NCBI GenBank assembly: GCA_903861645.1
Contig: CAIOVE010000090.1
Span: 1 to 64,000 of the forward strand
Direction of reading: 5' to 3'
Length of the DNA stretch: 64,000 nt
Origin: an uncultured Hyphomicrobiales bacterium
GTDB lineage: Bacteria > Pseudomonadota > Alphaproteobacteria > Rhizobiales > Beijerinckiaceae
Positions 55,368 through 64,000 of this stretch are shown here, piece after piece. Position numbers and translations under genes: made by a program. Each line of letters starts with the position of its first letter. Positions within the stretch are counted from its first letter, which is position 1. The notes beneath the pieces were generated by a model that did not search any database, was not told the origin of the DNA, and was given only the letters and a program-made list of their open reading frames with translations.

Positions 55368-56326
55368 TATTGCCCCTCCACGAAGACGACCTGGTCGCCA
55401 CCCTCCGCCGTCGCCTGCTCCGCCGCGCTGATCGCGCTGGGCAGCAGTTGGGCGACCTGTTCCCGCGACCCGCGCGCGCCGACCGCCACGCCAACGCTGG
55501 CGCTCACCGTGTCGCGAAAGGCGCATTCCATGTGCGGGATCGCCAGGCGCGCGACGCACCGGCGCGCCGCCTCCGCCAAGGCGCGCGTGTCATCTGGCGC
55601 TGGCGCGCAGACGATGGCGAAACTGCCGGTGTCGAAGGCCGTCAGGAAGTAATTGAGTGGCGCGGTCAATTCGCCGAGGCTCGCCGCGACGCGACCAAGC
55701 ATGACGGCGGTGGCCCCGACGCCATACAGATGACGGAAACTCGTCAGCGCGTCGATGCGCGCGACAATGACGGCGATCGACGCGCCATCCTCCCGCCCGG
55801 CGTGCCAAGTCAGCGAACCTGTCAGGCAGCCCCGCCCCGGCAGGCCGGATTCCGGCTCGATGACCGGGCCGTCGCTCGAGCGCCAGATCGAGGCCGGACG
55901 CCGCAGGCGTTGCAGCTCCCTCTCCGTCGCGCGGCGCTGATCCATCTGCGTCTTGTTGCGCGAAATGGAGCGCATGCGCGCGAGCAACTCGACATCGTGA
56001 AACGGCTTGAAAATGTAATCGCTGGCGCCGGCGACGAAGGCTTGCGACAGGCTATGCGTGTCGCCGGGCTCGGCGAGCACGATGATGGGTGTTTCCTTGT
56101 GCGCCGCGTTGAGACGGATCGTGGCGCATGTCTCGACACCGTCGGCGTCGGGCAGGGTCATGTCGAGCAGCAGCGCGTCGATCGGCGCCATCGCGCCCGG
56201 CGCCATCAGGCTTAGCGCTTCCTGCGCGGAGCGCGCCATTACGATATCGCCGAAGCCGCCCGTCGCCAGCGCGGCGGGCATCAAGTCCAGAAGATCCTTT
56301 TCGGCGGTGACGATCATGACGCGCAT
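55367..56326 (-). CDS. Response regulator with degenerate GGDEF domain
   Basis: 319 residues. The receiver domain (1-120) has MRVMIVTAEKD, phospho-acceptor Asp55 in ALLLDMTLPDADG and Lys107 in YIFKPF. The C-terminal half is GGDEF-like in pattern (IAVIVARIDALTSFRHLYGVGATAVMLGRVAASL), but the catalytic GG(D/E)EF is replaced by DTGSF and no RxxD inhibitory site is seen, so it is probably not a cyclase. It may be a phosphorylation- or nucleotide-responsive scaffold. It lies 10 nt after the membrane-protein gene and overlaps the barrel gene, within the GT2/BcsB-like operon. Confidence 0.78.
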   Translation of the reverse strand: MRVMIVTAEKDLLDLMPAALATGGFGDIVMARSAQEALSLMAPGAMAPIDALLLDMTLPDADGVETCATIRLNAAHKETPIIVLAEPGDTHSLSQAFVAGASDYIFKPFHDVELLARMRSISRNKTQMDQRRATERELQRLRRPASIWRSSDGPVIEPESGLPGRGCLTGSLTWHAGREDGASIAVIVARIDALTSFRHLYGVGATAVMLGRVAASLGELTAPLNYFLTAFDTGSFAIVCAPAPDDTRALAEAARRCVARLAIPHMECAFRDTVSASVGVAVGARGSREQVAQLLPSAISAAEQATAEGGDQVVFVEGQ

Positions 56327-56336
56327 GGGCTCATTC

Positions 56337-57818
56337 TCATCGGCTCGCCGCGATCGTCGCGCGTTGATAGACGCGCCAACCGAAGCGATCGTAAACGCGG
56401 ATGTAATCGGGCCTGCCCTTCTCGTAGAGATCGGGAAAAACAGCGTTCACGGCGTCGTCGCTGCCAGCGGCCTCGCCCGTCGCGCGCACGACGAGGAAAT
56501 TCGCCTGGGCCTGTCGCGACAGGCGCGTCTTCTCGAAATCGAACTGGGTTGGCAGATGCAGGCCAAGCGCCGAACCGCGCCCCGCCAGAACCCTTGGCGC
56601 GCTGATCGCGTCAATGGTCACATCCGCGCGGGTCGACAGGAAGGCGCCAACCGCCAAATCGGCGCTCGAGGCCGTCACGACGTCGGCGCCTTCCAGCGCC
56701 GCGAGCCAATCGCGCGTTTCGCGCGACGGCGCCGCGATCATAAGACCGCCCGCGCCGATGGCGCCGGCGAGCACGAGTCCCGTCGTCCACATCGCGCGCC
56801 GCGGGCCCTGCGGCCAGATGGCGACGGCGGCGGCGCCAAAGCCCAGCACGGGCGCGGCGATGGTCAGGGGATCGTTCACGAGGCCAAGAACGCCCGCCAA
56901 CACGCCCGCGGCGGGCAGGCAGGCGATGAGCGCGGCGGTGGGCAAAACACGCGGCAAACGGCGACCATTGGCGAGAAAGGCGCCAACAAGCACGGGAGCA
57001 ACGAGGAGTGTCGCGATGGATATCCCGGCGATCGCGAGGATTTCGTGCCGGCGCCACGCGTTGACGAGCCACGACGAGCCATCGTCGATCATCACCGGCG
57101 GCGAGGCGAGAAGGGCGAACAAGCCGCGCAGATCGCCCTGAAACACCCACGCGACGTAAAGCGCGCCAAGCAGCGCCAATGCGGCGGGAAAAAGAATCGT
57201 CAGATAGGCGCCCGCGAGCGAATCCCTGGCGAGATGCGGCTGCACCACGAAGATCAGATAGGGCGACAGCGCCAGAACAACGACAACGCCAAGAGGATGT
57301 GACAGCGCGACAACGGCCAGCCCGCCGGACAGGGCCATGAGGTCGACGATATTGTCGCGCGCCCGCAGGCGATAGGCGGCGCGCGCGGCGAGCCAGCACC
57401 CCAGCAACAGCATGACGAGCGCGGGACTGGCGCTGGCCAACCGCGGGACCGCCGGATTGAGGACAAGCAGCAATGTCATCGCGCAACTCGCCGCGACGCC
57501 ATAGCCAGCGCGCAGGAATGACGACAACCAGAGCCCGCCCAGCGAGGCGACGAGCATGGCCGACAACACGTTGGGCGTGGGCATGCGGGCCGCGCCGAGC
57601 GCCAGTTGCAGGCCCATGGTCGCCAGATGCGGCGCCGGCGGAAACGTCAGGACGATGGAGCGCAGGTTCAACGCGCCGTCGCGCGCGGCGATCGCCTCGC
57701 CCCACAGATCAAGCGCGTTCGCGCCAACAAAACCATGAGCGTCGAGCCACGCGAACATCGCCATCACGATGGCGAAAAGCGCGATTCCGAACGAGGCGAT
57801 CGAAAGACGGCGCGTCAT
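56337..57818 (-). CDS. Polytopic membrane protein of the polysaccharide operon
   Basis: 493 residues: about ten to twelve hydrophobic helices in residues 1-370, then a soluble domain of some 110 residues (RETRDWLAALEGADVVTASSADLAVGAFLSTRADVTID; YIRVYDRFGWRVYQRATI). The topology, with a helical membrane part and a small C-terminal soluble domain, recalls GT-C/PMT-like glycosyltransferases (GALNLRSIVLTFPPAPHLATMG region near residues 50-70), but no diagnostic DE/ED motif is clear. It overlaps the GT2 gene by 4 nt and so is coupled to it. The role is not recognised; sugar transfer or export assistance is inferred. Confidence 0.65.
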   Translation of the reverse strand: MTRRLSIASFGIALFAIVMAMFAWLDAHGFVGANALDLWGEAIAARDGALNLRSIVLTFPPAPHLATMGLQLALGAARMPTPNVLSAMLVASLGGLWLSSFLRAGYGVAASCAMTLLLVLNPAVPRLASASPALVMLLLGCWLAARAAYRLRARDNIVDLMALSGGLAVVALSHPLGVVVVLALSPYLIFVVQPHLARDSLAGAYLTILFPAALALLGALYVAWVFQGDLRGLFALLASPPVMIDDGSSWLVNAWRRHEILAIAGISIATLLVAPVLVGAFLANGRRLPRVLPTAALIACLPAAGVLAGVLGLVNDPLTIAAPVLGFGAAAVAIWPQGPRRAMWTTGLVLAGAIGAGGLMIAAPSRETRDWLAALEGADVVTASSADLAVGAFLSTRADVTIDAISAPRVLAGRGSALGLHLPTQFDFEKTRLSRQAQANFLVVRATGEAAGSDDAVNAVFPDLYEKGRPDYIRVYDRFGWRVYQRATIAASR

Positions 57819-59734
57819 GCGCGGGCCGGAACGTCCGCTCCCTGCTCGCGTTCCGCGCGATCAGCCGAGCGAGCGGTCTCGATCTCGCGCGCGGTCTGAC
57901 CGGAAATGCCGTGGTTCGTCTTTTCCCAATAGAATGGCGTGAAGACGAGTTGATACAGACCCTTGTAGGCGGCGATCGACATCATCGCCCAATAGGCGGG
58001 CACCGTCAGCGCCCATGGCGCCAATCCCGTCCAGCGGCGACGGAAGGGCCCTATCATCATCAGATAGACAAAGAGACCGTTGCCGGCGATCAGGTTGAAC
58101 AGGCTGAAGTAAAGAAGAACCGGCGGAAAAAGCGGCGCGAAGGCGGTCGTCGAGGTTATGAACCAGACGGCGAACAAGGCCCATGAAATCGGATTGAGCA
58201 AACCGGAGATCGCGGTGCCGCCGATGAAAAACACGAAACTGGCGACGCCCACGGGCCCGAGCGAGCGCAACAGATGCAGCGGCCGGCGCGTATGCACCAG
58301 GAACGTCATCATGTAGCCCTTGATCCAACGCGACCGCTGCCGAATCCAGTTGCCCGCGTCGCAGTTGGCCTCCTCGAACGTGGTCGAATCGATGACGCCA
58401 ACGCGATAGCCCTTTTGCGCGAGGCGTATGCCAAGATCCGCGTCCTCGGTGACGTTGAAGGGATCCCAGGCGTTGAGCTCCCGCAGCACGTCGATGCGGA
58501 AATGATTGGAGGTTCCGCCCAGCGGAATCGGCGCGCCGATCTTCTGCAAGCCGGGCAACATCAGGTCGAACCAGAGCGAGTAATCCAGGGTGAACATGCG
58601 CGTCAGCCAGTTTTCGCGCGCGTTGAAATAGTTCAACCGGCACTGGACGCAGGCGGTGTTGGGCGCCGAACGCTGGAAGGCGGCGACGACCTTGCGCAAC
58701 TGGTCGCGCTCGGGCTTGTCCTCGGCGTCGTAAATGACGAGATATTCGCCGCGCGCGAAATTCAGCGCGTAATTACAGGCCTTCGGCTTTGTCTTGGGTT
58801 GCGAGGCCGGGACAACGATGATTTCGAAAATAGGTTCGAGCTGCAGCGAGCGCGCCGCGTCGATGGTCTCGACATCGTCCTCCTCGAGCACGATCTTGAT
58901 GTCGAGCTTGGCGAGCGGATAATCCATCGTGCGCAGCGCGCGCGTCAAAATCGGCAAGACATCCGGCTCGCGGAACATTGGAACCAGAATCGAGAAAACG
59001 GGCAGTTGGCTTTCATCGAGTTGCCGAACGGACGCGTCGATCGCCGCGGCGGATTCCGCCTGCCCCAACCCGCCGAACCACACCAGGACGAGCTTGAACA
59101 GGAAGGCGCCAAGATAGAACAGCGTCATGAAGGCGTTGAGGGCGATGAATGTCGCCAGCGGCGCGAATGCCAGCCCCGCCGCCATCGCGCTCAGGATCAG
59201 ATAAAGCGCGACGCCCTGTCGACGGGTGATCACGCGGCGCGCGGACACGGCGGGATCGGCCTCGCTCAACCCGAATACGGCCAGATGCGTGAAATGGGCG
59301 CCGAAGGCCGCCTGCGTGGCCTTGGAAATATCGGACTTCGACGTCACCACGAAGCCGATGTCGGGCCCCCATTTGCGACGGGCGAACAGCAACATCGCCG
59401 GGCTTGGATCGGTGGTCGCGAGAATCAGTCGGCCGTCGACTTTTCGCCAGGGAATGATGAGGCTGCGCGCGTACACACCGGCGTCCGCGGACGACAGGAG
59501 TTCCCGTTCCGGCGGCTCCCTGTCCAGATGAACATAACGCATGCCGTGGTGCGCGGCGAAGGCGCGGGAATAGACGTCGGCCTGAATCCACCAGCGCGAC
59601 ATCAGAACGTCGGCGATGGGCGAACCCCAATCGGTCGCGAGCTCGAGCGCTTCCTCGAACTGCTCTTGCGTTATGGCCTTGTGCCGGACCAGCAACTGGC
59701 CGACGCCAAGATCCGCTTCCGAATGCGTGCCCAC
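57815..59734 (-). CDS. Processive family 2 glycosyltransferase with N-terminal MshEN/GspE-N-like domain
   Basis: 639 residues, GTG start. Residues 1-150 resemble the GspE_N/MshEN module (DLGVGQLLVRHKAITQEQFEEAL and HHGMRYVHL), a known c-di-GMP-binding fold, though the motif's first Arg is Asp here. Two membrane helices follow (about 170-215), then the GT2 core: FSILVPMFREPDVL, LEEDD, IYDAEDKPERDQLRKV, NVTEDADLGIRLAQKG and the QRSRWIKGYM (QxxRW) of processive synthases, then four to five more helices. It is like E. coli NfrB, but with the sensor at the other end. It polymerises and exports a sugar polymer across the inner membrane. Confidence 0.85.
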   Translation of the reverse strand: MGTHSEADLGVGQLLVRHKAITQEQFEEALELATDWGSPIADVLMSRWWIQADVYSRAFAAHHGMRYVHLDREPPERELLSSADAGVYARSLIIPWRKVDGRLILATTDPSPAMLLFARRKWGPDIGFVVTSKSDISKATQAAFGAHFTHLAVFGLSEADPAVSARRVITRRQGVALYLILSAMAAGLAFAPLATFIALNAFMTLFYLGAFLFKLVLVWFGGLGQAESAAAIDASVRQLDESQLPVFSILVPMFREPDVLPILTRALRTMDYPLAKLDIKIVLEEDDVETIDAARSLQLEPIFEIIVVPASQPKTKPKACNYALNFARGEYLVIYDAEDKPERDQLRKVVAAFQRSAPNTACVQCRLNYFNARENWLTRMFTLDYSLWFDLMLPGLQKIGAPIPLGGTSNHFRIDVLRELNAWDPFNVTEDADLGIRLAQKGYRVGVIDSTTFEEANCDAGNWIRQRSRWIKGYMMTFLVHTRRPLHLLRSLGPVGVASFVFFIGGTAISGLLNPISWALFAVWFITSTTAFAPLFPPVLLYFSLFNLIAGNGLFVYLMMIGPFRRRWTGLAPWALTVPAYWAMMSIAAYKGLYQLVFTPFYWEKTNHGISGQTAREIETARSADRAEREQGADVPARA

Positions 59735-59797
59735 GATAACGTCACCATTTCAACGCGACTGCCAAGCCCTGTGATCGCCACCGGCGGTCACGCGTTG

Positions 59798-61972
59798 TCA
59801 GGCCTTGCCAGTGGACCGGCGCGGCCGATGAAAGCGCAGCAGGCCCACCACGATCAAAAGGCTGCTGGCCAACCACAAGGCGCCCACGATCCAGGGCCTG
59901 TAGGCGTTGGCGATCTCGGCCATGGTCGACTGCTCGGGATAGACAACCTCGACCAGACGATCGCGCTCGTTCGAGAAGGCGAAGGCGACGCCCGCCGCGT
60001 CGATGATGGCCACGTTGCCGCGGTCGAGCTGGAGGCTCGATGGAACCACCAGTTCGGCGGCCGTCGCGACAGGCCTGATCCACAGACCGGATTCAAGGTT
60101 GGTGCGCGCGACCTGCGCGACCATCGTATCGCCAAGACGGCCCAGATCGGCGATGGTCTGTCCATCCGGCCCGCGCACGACCGCGCGTCCCCGATCAAAA
60201 CGGATCGGCGTGTTGGCCTGCTCTGGCGGATTCGCCGTCATCGCGATGAACGGCCCCGTCGGACGCGGACTTTCGCCCGGCTCGACGAAACGCACGCGGA
60301 TCGGCGCGCTGGCGGGCGAAAGCTCGCGGGCAAAGGCGCTCAAGGTGGCAAGGCGCGATGTCTGATCGAGCCCCGCGTCGCGGTCGATCAGGACTTCGAC
60401 GCCCTCGCGGAATTTCGGCGCGAGCTCGAAAAAGTCATGCGCCATGTCGGCCGCCGGCGCCGTTATCACGGCGCTGCTGTCGAGCAGTTGCGCGGGCGCG
60501 CCAATCGGCATGGTCAGGCAATCGCCGCCGCGCGGCTGACGCTGCACGACAACGCGCAGATTGTTGTTCAATCCCGCCATGCCATCGGGCACGTCGAACT
60601 TGAGGCGCGCCATGACGCTGTTGCCGGTCGTGACGCTATCCATGAGGCGATCATTGAAGAAGGCCGAGACAACGGCGTTGGAGCGAACGTCATCCGGGGC
60701 GACGGCGACGTCGATCCGCACGCCGCCGACGCGGCGCGTGGAGGGCAGATCGCGGCCACCAATCGAAACCGACCAGAGCGCGCGATCAATCACGCTGCGC
60801 GCGCCAAGGTCCGTGCGCAACCGATCGAACGTAAGCGCGCCGGACGCCGCTTCGCCGCCATTCGACAGGCGCGCCGAAACATCCGCCTTGATGGCCGCCG
60901 ACCGCCACGGCGAAGCGATGAGGTCGGCCGCGGCCCGCGGGTCATCGCCGCTGATCAGGATCGCGGGCGCGCCGCCAAAGCGGATAAGCGACAATGCCGC
61001 CGTCGGCGCGTCCATGTCGCGCGACGGGTCGGTGGAGTCGACGCTGGATTTACCCGCTACGCCAAGCGCCGCGACCTCGGCCGGCGACGCGATGACGACG
61101 GCGCCCCGGCTCCACAGATTTGACGCCTCCGGCGCCGGCGCGGGAAAGGCCGTCGCCAGCGTCGGCGGCGCGGCGAAGCGCGCGGGAATGCCGGCGACCA
61201 TGCTCTGGCCGGACATCAACGAAGGATATGTTTGGCCCATGGGGCCAGCGGCGCGCGAAGTCGATCCGATGGAGGATGTCAGCGAGGCCGACGGCAGCAA
61301 TTGAAAGCGAATGTCGTGGCCCGTGGCGCGCAGACCCCGCGCGGCGACGAGCGCCGCGGCGTATTCATCCGTCGACATGGCGCGCGCGGGCACATAAATG
61401 TCGACCGGTTGCGGCATCAACGCGAGTGTCGCCGCGACGGTGTTAACCGCCTCCTTGTCGACGCTGAATTTAAGCGTCGTTTCGGGCAGAATCGTCAGAT
61501 GATCCGCGGCGTAACGGAGATCGAGACATTTTTGCTCGATCAGTCCGCCGTAGCGGATGGTCACCCTGGCGTAGCCAGTCGAGGTATCAAGGCCGTCAAG
61601 CGGAATTTGAAGATGGCCGCTCTCCCGCGGGGAATCAATCGCCTGCAAATGCGCCGTTCGTTCACCCAGAAGCACCTCGATGCCGCGTCGGCTGTCGGTC
61701 GACGACGCCGTCTCATAGGCAAGGTTCAGGGTAACCCCCGCAAGGCGCGCGCCACGCGGCACCGGAAAGAAGAAATCACGGGAACCGCCGAGGCCGGATA
61801 GCCGGGCGCCCTCGGCGAGTCCTATTTCGGATAGTCCGATCTCACGGTCGACGCGCCCCTTGAGGGCGCTTGCAAGGGAGGGTTCCTGAACCTGGGCGCG
61901 GGCGCCTGAAACGGCGCCTCCAGCCAAAAGGGCCCATACGGAAAGGGCGGTCGCCAGACGCGGGCGACGCAT
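59798..61972 (-). CDS. BcsB-like periplasmic subunit of a polysaccharide synthase
   Basis: 724 residues from the ATG at 61972; a signal peptide (LATALSVWALLAGGAVSGARA) leads a long periplasmic part and one C-terminal membrane helix (WIVGALWLASSLLIVVGLLRFHRPRR), the BcsB layout. BcsB features include SRDFFFPVPRGARLAGVTLNLAYETA, VLLGERTAHLQAI, LTILPETTLKFSVD, VSAFFNDRLMDSVTTGNSVMARLKFDVPDGMAGLNNNLRVVV and the cysteine-containing GGDCLT. It guides the growing polymer and clamps the synthase. It lies 63 nt upstream of the GT2 gene. Upstream GTG/ATG starts are possible. No bcsC or endoglucanase gene is nearby. Confidence 0.78.
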   Translation of the reverse strand: MRRPRLATALSVWALLAGGAVSGARAQVQEPSLASALKGRVDREIGLSEIGLAEGARLSGLGGSRDFFFPVPRGARLAGVTLNLAYETASSTDSRRGIEVLLGERTAHLQAIDSPRESGHLQIPLDGLDTSTGYARVTIRYGGLIEQKCLDLRYAADHLTILPETTLKFSVDKEAVNTVAATLALMPQPVDIYVPARAMSTDEYAAALVAARGLRATGHDIRFQLLPSASLTSSIGSTSRAAGPMGQTYPSLMSGQSMVAGIPARFAAPPTLATAFPAPAPEASNLWSRGAVVIASPAEVAALGVAGKSSVDSTDPSRDMDAPTAALSLIRFGGAPAILISGDDPRAAADLIASPWRSAAIKADVSARLSNGGEAASGALTFDRLRTDLGARSVIDRALWSVSIGGRDLPSTRRVGGVRIDVAVAPDDVRSNAVVSAFFNDRLMDSVTTGNSVMARLKFDVPDGMAGLNNNLRVVVQRQPRGGDCLTMPIGAPAQLLDSSAVITAPAADMAHDFFELAPKFREGVEVLIDRDAGLDQTSRLATLSAFARELSPASAPIRVRFVEPGESPRPTGPFIAMTANPPEQANTPIRFDRGRAVVRGPDGQTIADLGRLGDTMVAQVARTNLESGLWIRPVATAAELVVPSSLQLDRGNVAIIDAAGVAFAFSNERDRLVEVVYPEQSTMAEIANAYRPWIVGALWLASSLLIVVGLLRFHRPRRSTGKA

Positions 61973-62179
61973 TGAAAACGACACTGGAAACATGAACGCA
62001 ACCACGCAACATAACGATACGACGACGCGAACACGGGCGTCATCCGCCCTCGTCACATCCCGCGCGGGCGCTGGATGCGACGGTGACGCAACGTCAGGTT
62101 ATCCCGCAAGATCGTTAAAGTTGTCTTCAGCCCGGCGACGGATGATTCACCACGACCGGGGACGTCGGTCGCCGAGACC
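61973..62179. other. Intergenic region upstream of the polysaccharide operon
   Basis: About 200 bases between the RND pump stop and the BcsB-like start. It should hold the operon promoter. GTTAAAGTTGTCTTCAG around 62110-62130 is the only AT-richer patch. No convincing -35/-10 pair, operator or terminator was found by eye. Confidence 0.35.
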
Positions 62180-64000
62180 CTACTCGGCCGCCTCCGGACG
62201 GACATGCCCTCCGTCGAGGGCGGAGGATTCCCCGAAATCCTCCCGCGGAGCGGCGAAGCGGCCAAGAAGCTTGCCCAAAGCGCCCGAAAGCCGGTCCATG
62301 TAGAGATAAATCACCGGCGTGATGAACAGCGTCAGCACCTGCGAAACGCATAAGCCACCGGACACGACGATGCCGAGCGGCTGGCGCACCTCCGCGCTGG
62401 CGCCCGCGCCCAACGCGATCGGCAGGGTGCCCATCAGCGCGGCGAGGGTCGTCATCATGATCGGCCTGAACCGCAGCAGGCAGGCGTCGTAAATGGCGTC
62501 GCGCGGCGACCGGCCCTCGCGCTGGAGCGCCAGGGCCACGTCGATCATCATGATGGCGTTTTTCTTGACGATGCCGATCAACATCAGGAGGCCGATGATC
62601 GCGATCACGCTGAGATCGATGTTCAACGCCCAGAGTATGCCCAGCGCTCCGAGGACGGCCGAGGGCAGGCCCGTCAGGATCGTGAGAGGGTGAATGAAAC
62701 TCTCGTATAGAATGCCGAGCACGATGTAGATCGTCAGGATGGCCGCGCCGAGCAGCAGCCCCTGATTGGCGAGGGACTGCTGAAATGTCTTCGCGGTGCC
62801 CGCGAAGGACGTTGCGATCGCCGAGGGCACGCCCAACTGGCTTTTTATGACCTCGATCCTGTCGATGGCCTGACCCAGCGCGACGCCCGGCGGCAGGTTG
62901 AAGGAAATCGTCACCGCCGTGATCTGGCCGAGCTGATTTACGCTGAGCGGCCCCACCGTGCGTTCAACGCGCGCGATGCTGGACAGGGGAACGAGCGTTC
63001 CATTGCCGGCGCGAATGTAGATCAGATTCAGTCGATCCGACGACCAGTTCACCGAAGGGTCGAATTCGACGATGACCTGGTAGCTATCGCCGGTCGTGTA
63101 GATCGTGGACACCTGCCGCGTGCCAAATCCCGAATAAAGGGTGGAGCGCAAAACATCGGCGGTGATGCCCAAGGTGTCGGCCTTGTCGCGATCGATGACG
63201 AGCGTGGCCTGCAAGGCGTCATTCTGGAGGTCGCTCGTGACATCGGCGAACAAGGGATCCCTTGTCATCGCCGCCGCGACCTTCTGCGACCAGTCGTAAA
63301 GCGGATTCTGGTCGAGCCCCTGCATCACGAACTGATACTGGCTCTTGGACGCGCGACCACCAATATTGAGATTCTGGACCGGCGTCATATAGGTCGCGAT
63401 ACCCGGAATTTTCGCGAGTTCGGCGCGCAGGTCGGCCAGTACCTTGTTGAGCCTGGGTCGCTGATCGAGCGGCTTCAACTCGACGAACAACTTGCCCTGG
63501 TTGGTAGAGGAACTCGATCCCGTCGTCGTACCGACGCTCGAGGCCACGTGCGCCACGTAAGGAGAGTTCTGCAAGACCGCCTGAACCTGGAGTTGCAGGG
63601 CGGTCATCGCGTCGAAGGATATGTCCTCGCGGGCCTCGGTCGATACGCTGATCTGACCGATATCCTCCTGCGGAAAAAAGCCCTTTGGCACGATCGTGAA
63701 CAGCCATGCGCTCAAACCGACCGTGACGAAAAACAACATCAGCACCACGGGCTGGTATCGTAGGCTGACGCGCAAGCCGGCCGCGTAGCCTTTCTGCGCC
63801 GCGTCAAAGCCACGTTCAAAAAGGCCAAGAACGCCCTTCTTCGAGTCATGGCCCGACGCGGGCATGGTCAGCAGACGCGAGCAGAGCATGGGCGTCAGCG
63901 TCAGCGACACGAACGCCGAGGCGAGAATGGAGGCGGTGACGACGACGGCGAATTCATTGAAGAGGCGGCCGATGACGCCGCCCATCAGCAATACGGGCAG
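62180..64000 (-). CDS. RND multidrug efflux permease (MdtB/MdtC/AcrB family), C-terminal part
   Basis: 606 codons visible, reading in from the window end with LPVLLMGGVIGRLFNEFAVVVTASILASAFVSLTLTPMLCSRLL, which corresponds to about residue 430 onward of a roughly 1,040-residue HAE-1 pump. Further features: FPQEDIGQISVSTEA, the second porter domain (SSTNQGKLFVELKPLDQRP), GILYESFIHPLTILTGLPSAVLGALG, NAIMMIDVALALQREG and the last helices ending VIYLYMDRL. It is an inner-membrane proton-driven exporter. The MdtB/MuxB-like LYESF and IVKKNAIMM features suggest the heteromeric subgroup. The stop at 62180 is followed by the BcsB-like operon. Confidence 0.93.
   Translation of the reverse strand: MPVLLMGGVIGRLFNEFAVVVTASILASAFVSLTLTPMLCSRLLTMPASGHDSKKGVLGLFERGFDAAQKGYAAGLRVSLRYQPVVLMLFFVTVGLSAWLFTIVPKGFFPQEDIGQISVSTEAREDISFDAMTALQLQVQAVLQNSPYVAHVASSVGTTTGSSSSTNQGKLFVELKPLDQRPRLNKVLADLRAELAKIPGIATYMTPVQNLNIGGRASKSQYQFVMQGLDQNPLYDWSQKVAAAMTRDPLFADVTSDLQNDALQATLVIDRDKADTLGITADVLRSTLYSGFGTRQVSTIYTTGDSYQVIVEFDPSVNWSSDRLNLIYIRAGNGTLVPLSSIARVERTVGPLSVNQLGQITAVTISFNLPPGVALGQAIDRIEVIKSQLGVPSAIATSFAGTAKTFQQSLANQGLLLGAAILTIYIVLGILYESFIHPLTILTGLPSAVLGALGILWALNIDLSVIAIIGLLMLIGIVKKNAIMMIDVALALQREGRSPRDAIYDACLLRFRPIMMTTLAALMGTLPIALGAGASAEVRQPLGIVVSGGLCVSQVLTLFITPVIYLYMDRLSGALGKLLGRFAAPREDFGESSALDGGHVRPEAAE

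Noticed and set aside
58274-61123. A 949-codon plus-strand open frame antisense to the GT2 and BcsB-like genes
   Set aside because: It crosses two well-supported minus-strand genes, lacks motifs and has the usual Arg/Gly/His bias of an antisense frame.

Overview
The window is a 64-kb piece of a high-GC alphaproteobacterial chromosome, most likely from the Hyphomicrobiales (Rhizobiales). Supporting signs are an Hsp20 gene next to a DUF1150 gene, Bug-family (tripartite tricarboxylate) binding proteins, a UPF0114 protein, an orphan Flp pilin, Liv-type transporters and strong GGGAGG-type ribosome binding sites. No rRNA, CRISPR array, prophage or plasmid functions were found. Core genes present are groES-groEL, leuB, dnaN, tex, a class A penicillin-binding protein and a tRNA-Leu(CAA).

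Layout. 1-5.6 kb: the start of an IS5-type transposase, an orphan flp pilin, a DUF937 protein, a MATE exporter, an unknown protein, a RecD-like helicase, a small cytochrome c and a DUF429 protein. 5.7-9.2 kb: an orphan molybdenum-hydroxylase large subunit, a VOC protein and a gene broken by a frameshift. 9.45-14.9 kb: a probable hydroxycinnamate operon (hydroxycinnamoyl-CoA hydratase-lyase, FerA-type acyl-CoA synthetase, acyl-CoA dehydrogenase, VOC protein), then a slipin. 14.9-22 kb, minus strand: leuB, two tandem Bug binding proteins, a GST, an AbrB-type membrane protein, an unknown protein and an amidase. 22.3-24.3 kb: an alpha/beta hydrolase, tRNA-Leu and an M15-like lipoprotein.

24.3-39 kb looks like an aromatic-acid catabolic region: a TetR regulator, a salicylyl-CoA-hydroxylase-like flavoprotein, a MaoC protein, a VOC protein, a hydrolase, a complete Liv ABC importer, an EntE-like aryl-AMP ligase and a second flavin hydroxylase. 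groESL is embedded in it. Three copies of a TGACA-N4-TGTCA palindrome, one imperfect, sit at its promoters and suggest one regulon.

39-47.8 kb: tex; a Cys-containing UGSC-like protein divergent from a binding-protein / thioredoxin-reductase-like pair; UPF0114; Hsp20-DUF1150; and a quinone oxidoreductase behind a perfect 11-bp inverted repeat. 47.8-54.5 kb: PBP1A, dnaN with a clear terminator, then a rearrangement scar where a flgE fragment and a truncated bug gene meet tail to tail, then a DUF900 lipoprotein.

54.5-62 kb, minus strand, is the most interesting part: BcsB-like protein, GT2 synthase with an N-terminal MshEN/GspE-N-like domain, polytopic membrane protein, REC + degenerate-GGDEF protein and an outer-membrane barrel protein, mostly overlapping. 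It resembles a synthase-dependent exopolysaccharide machine with a non-standard c-di-GMP input. The window ends inside an RND efflux pump gene.
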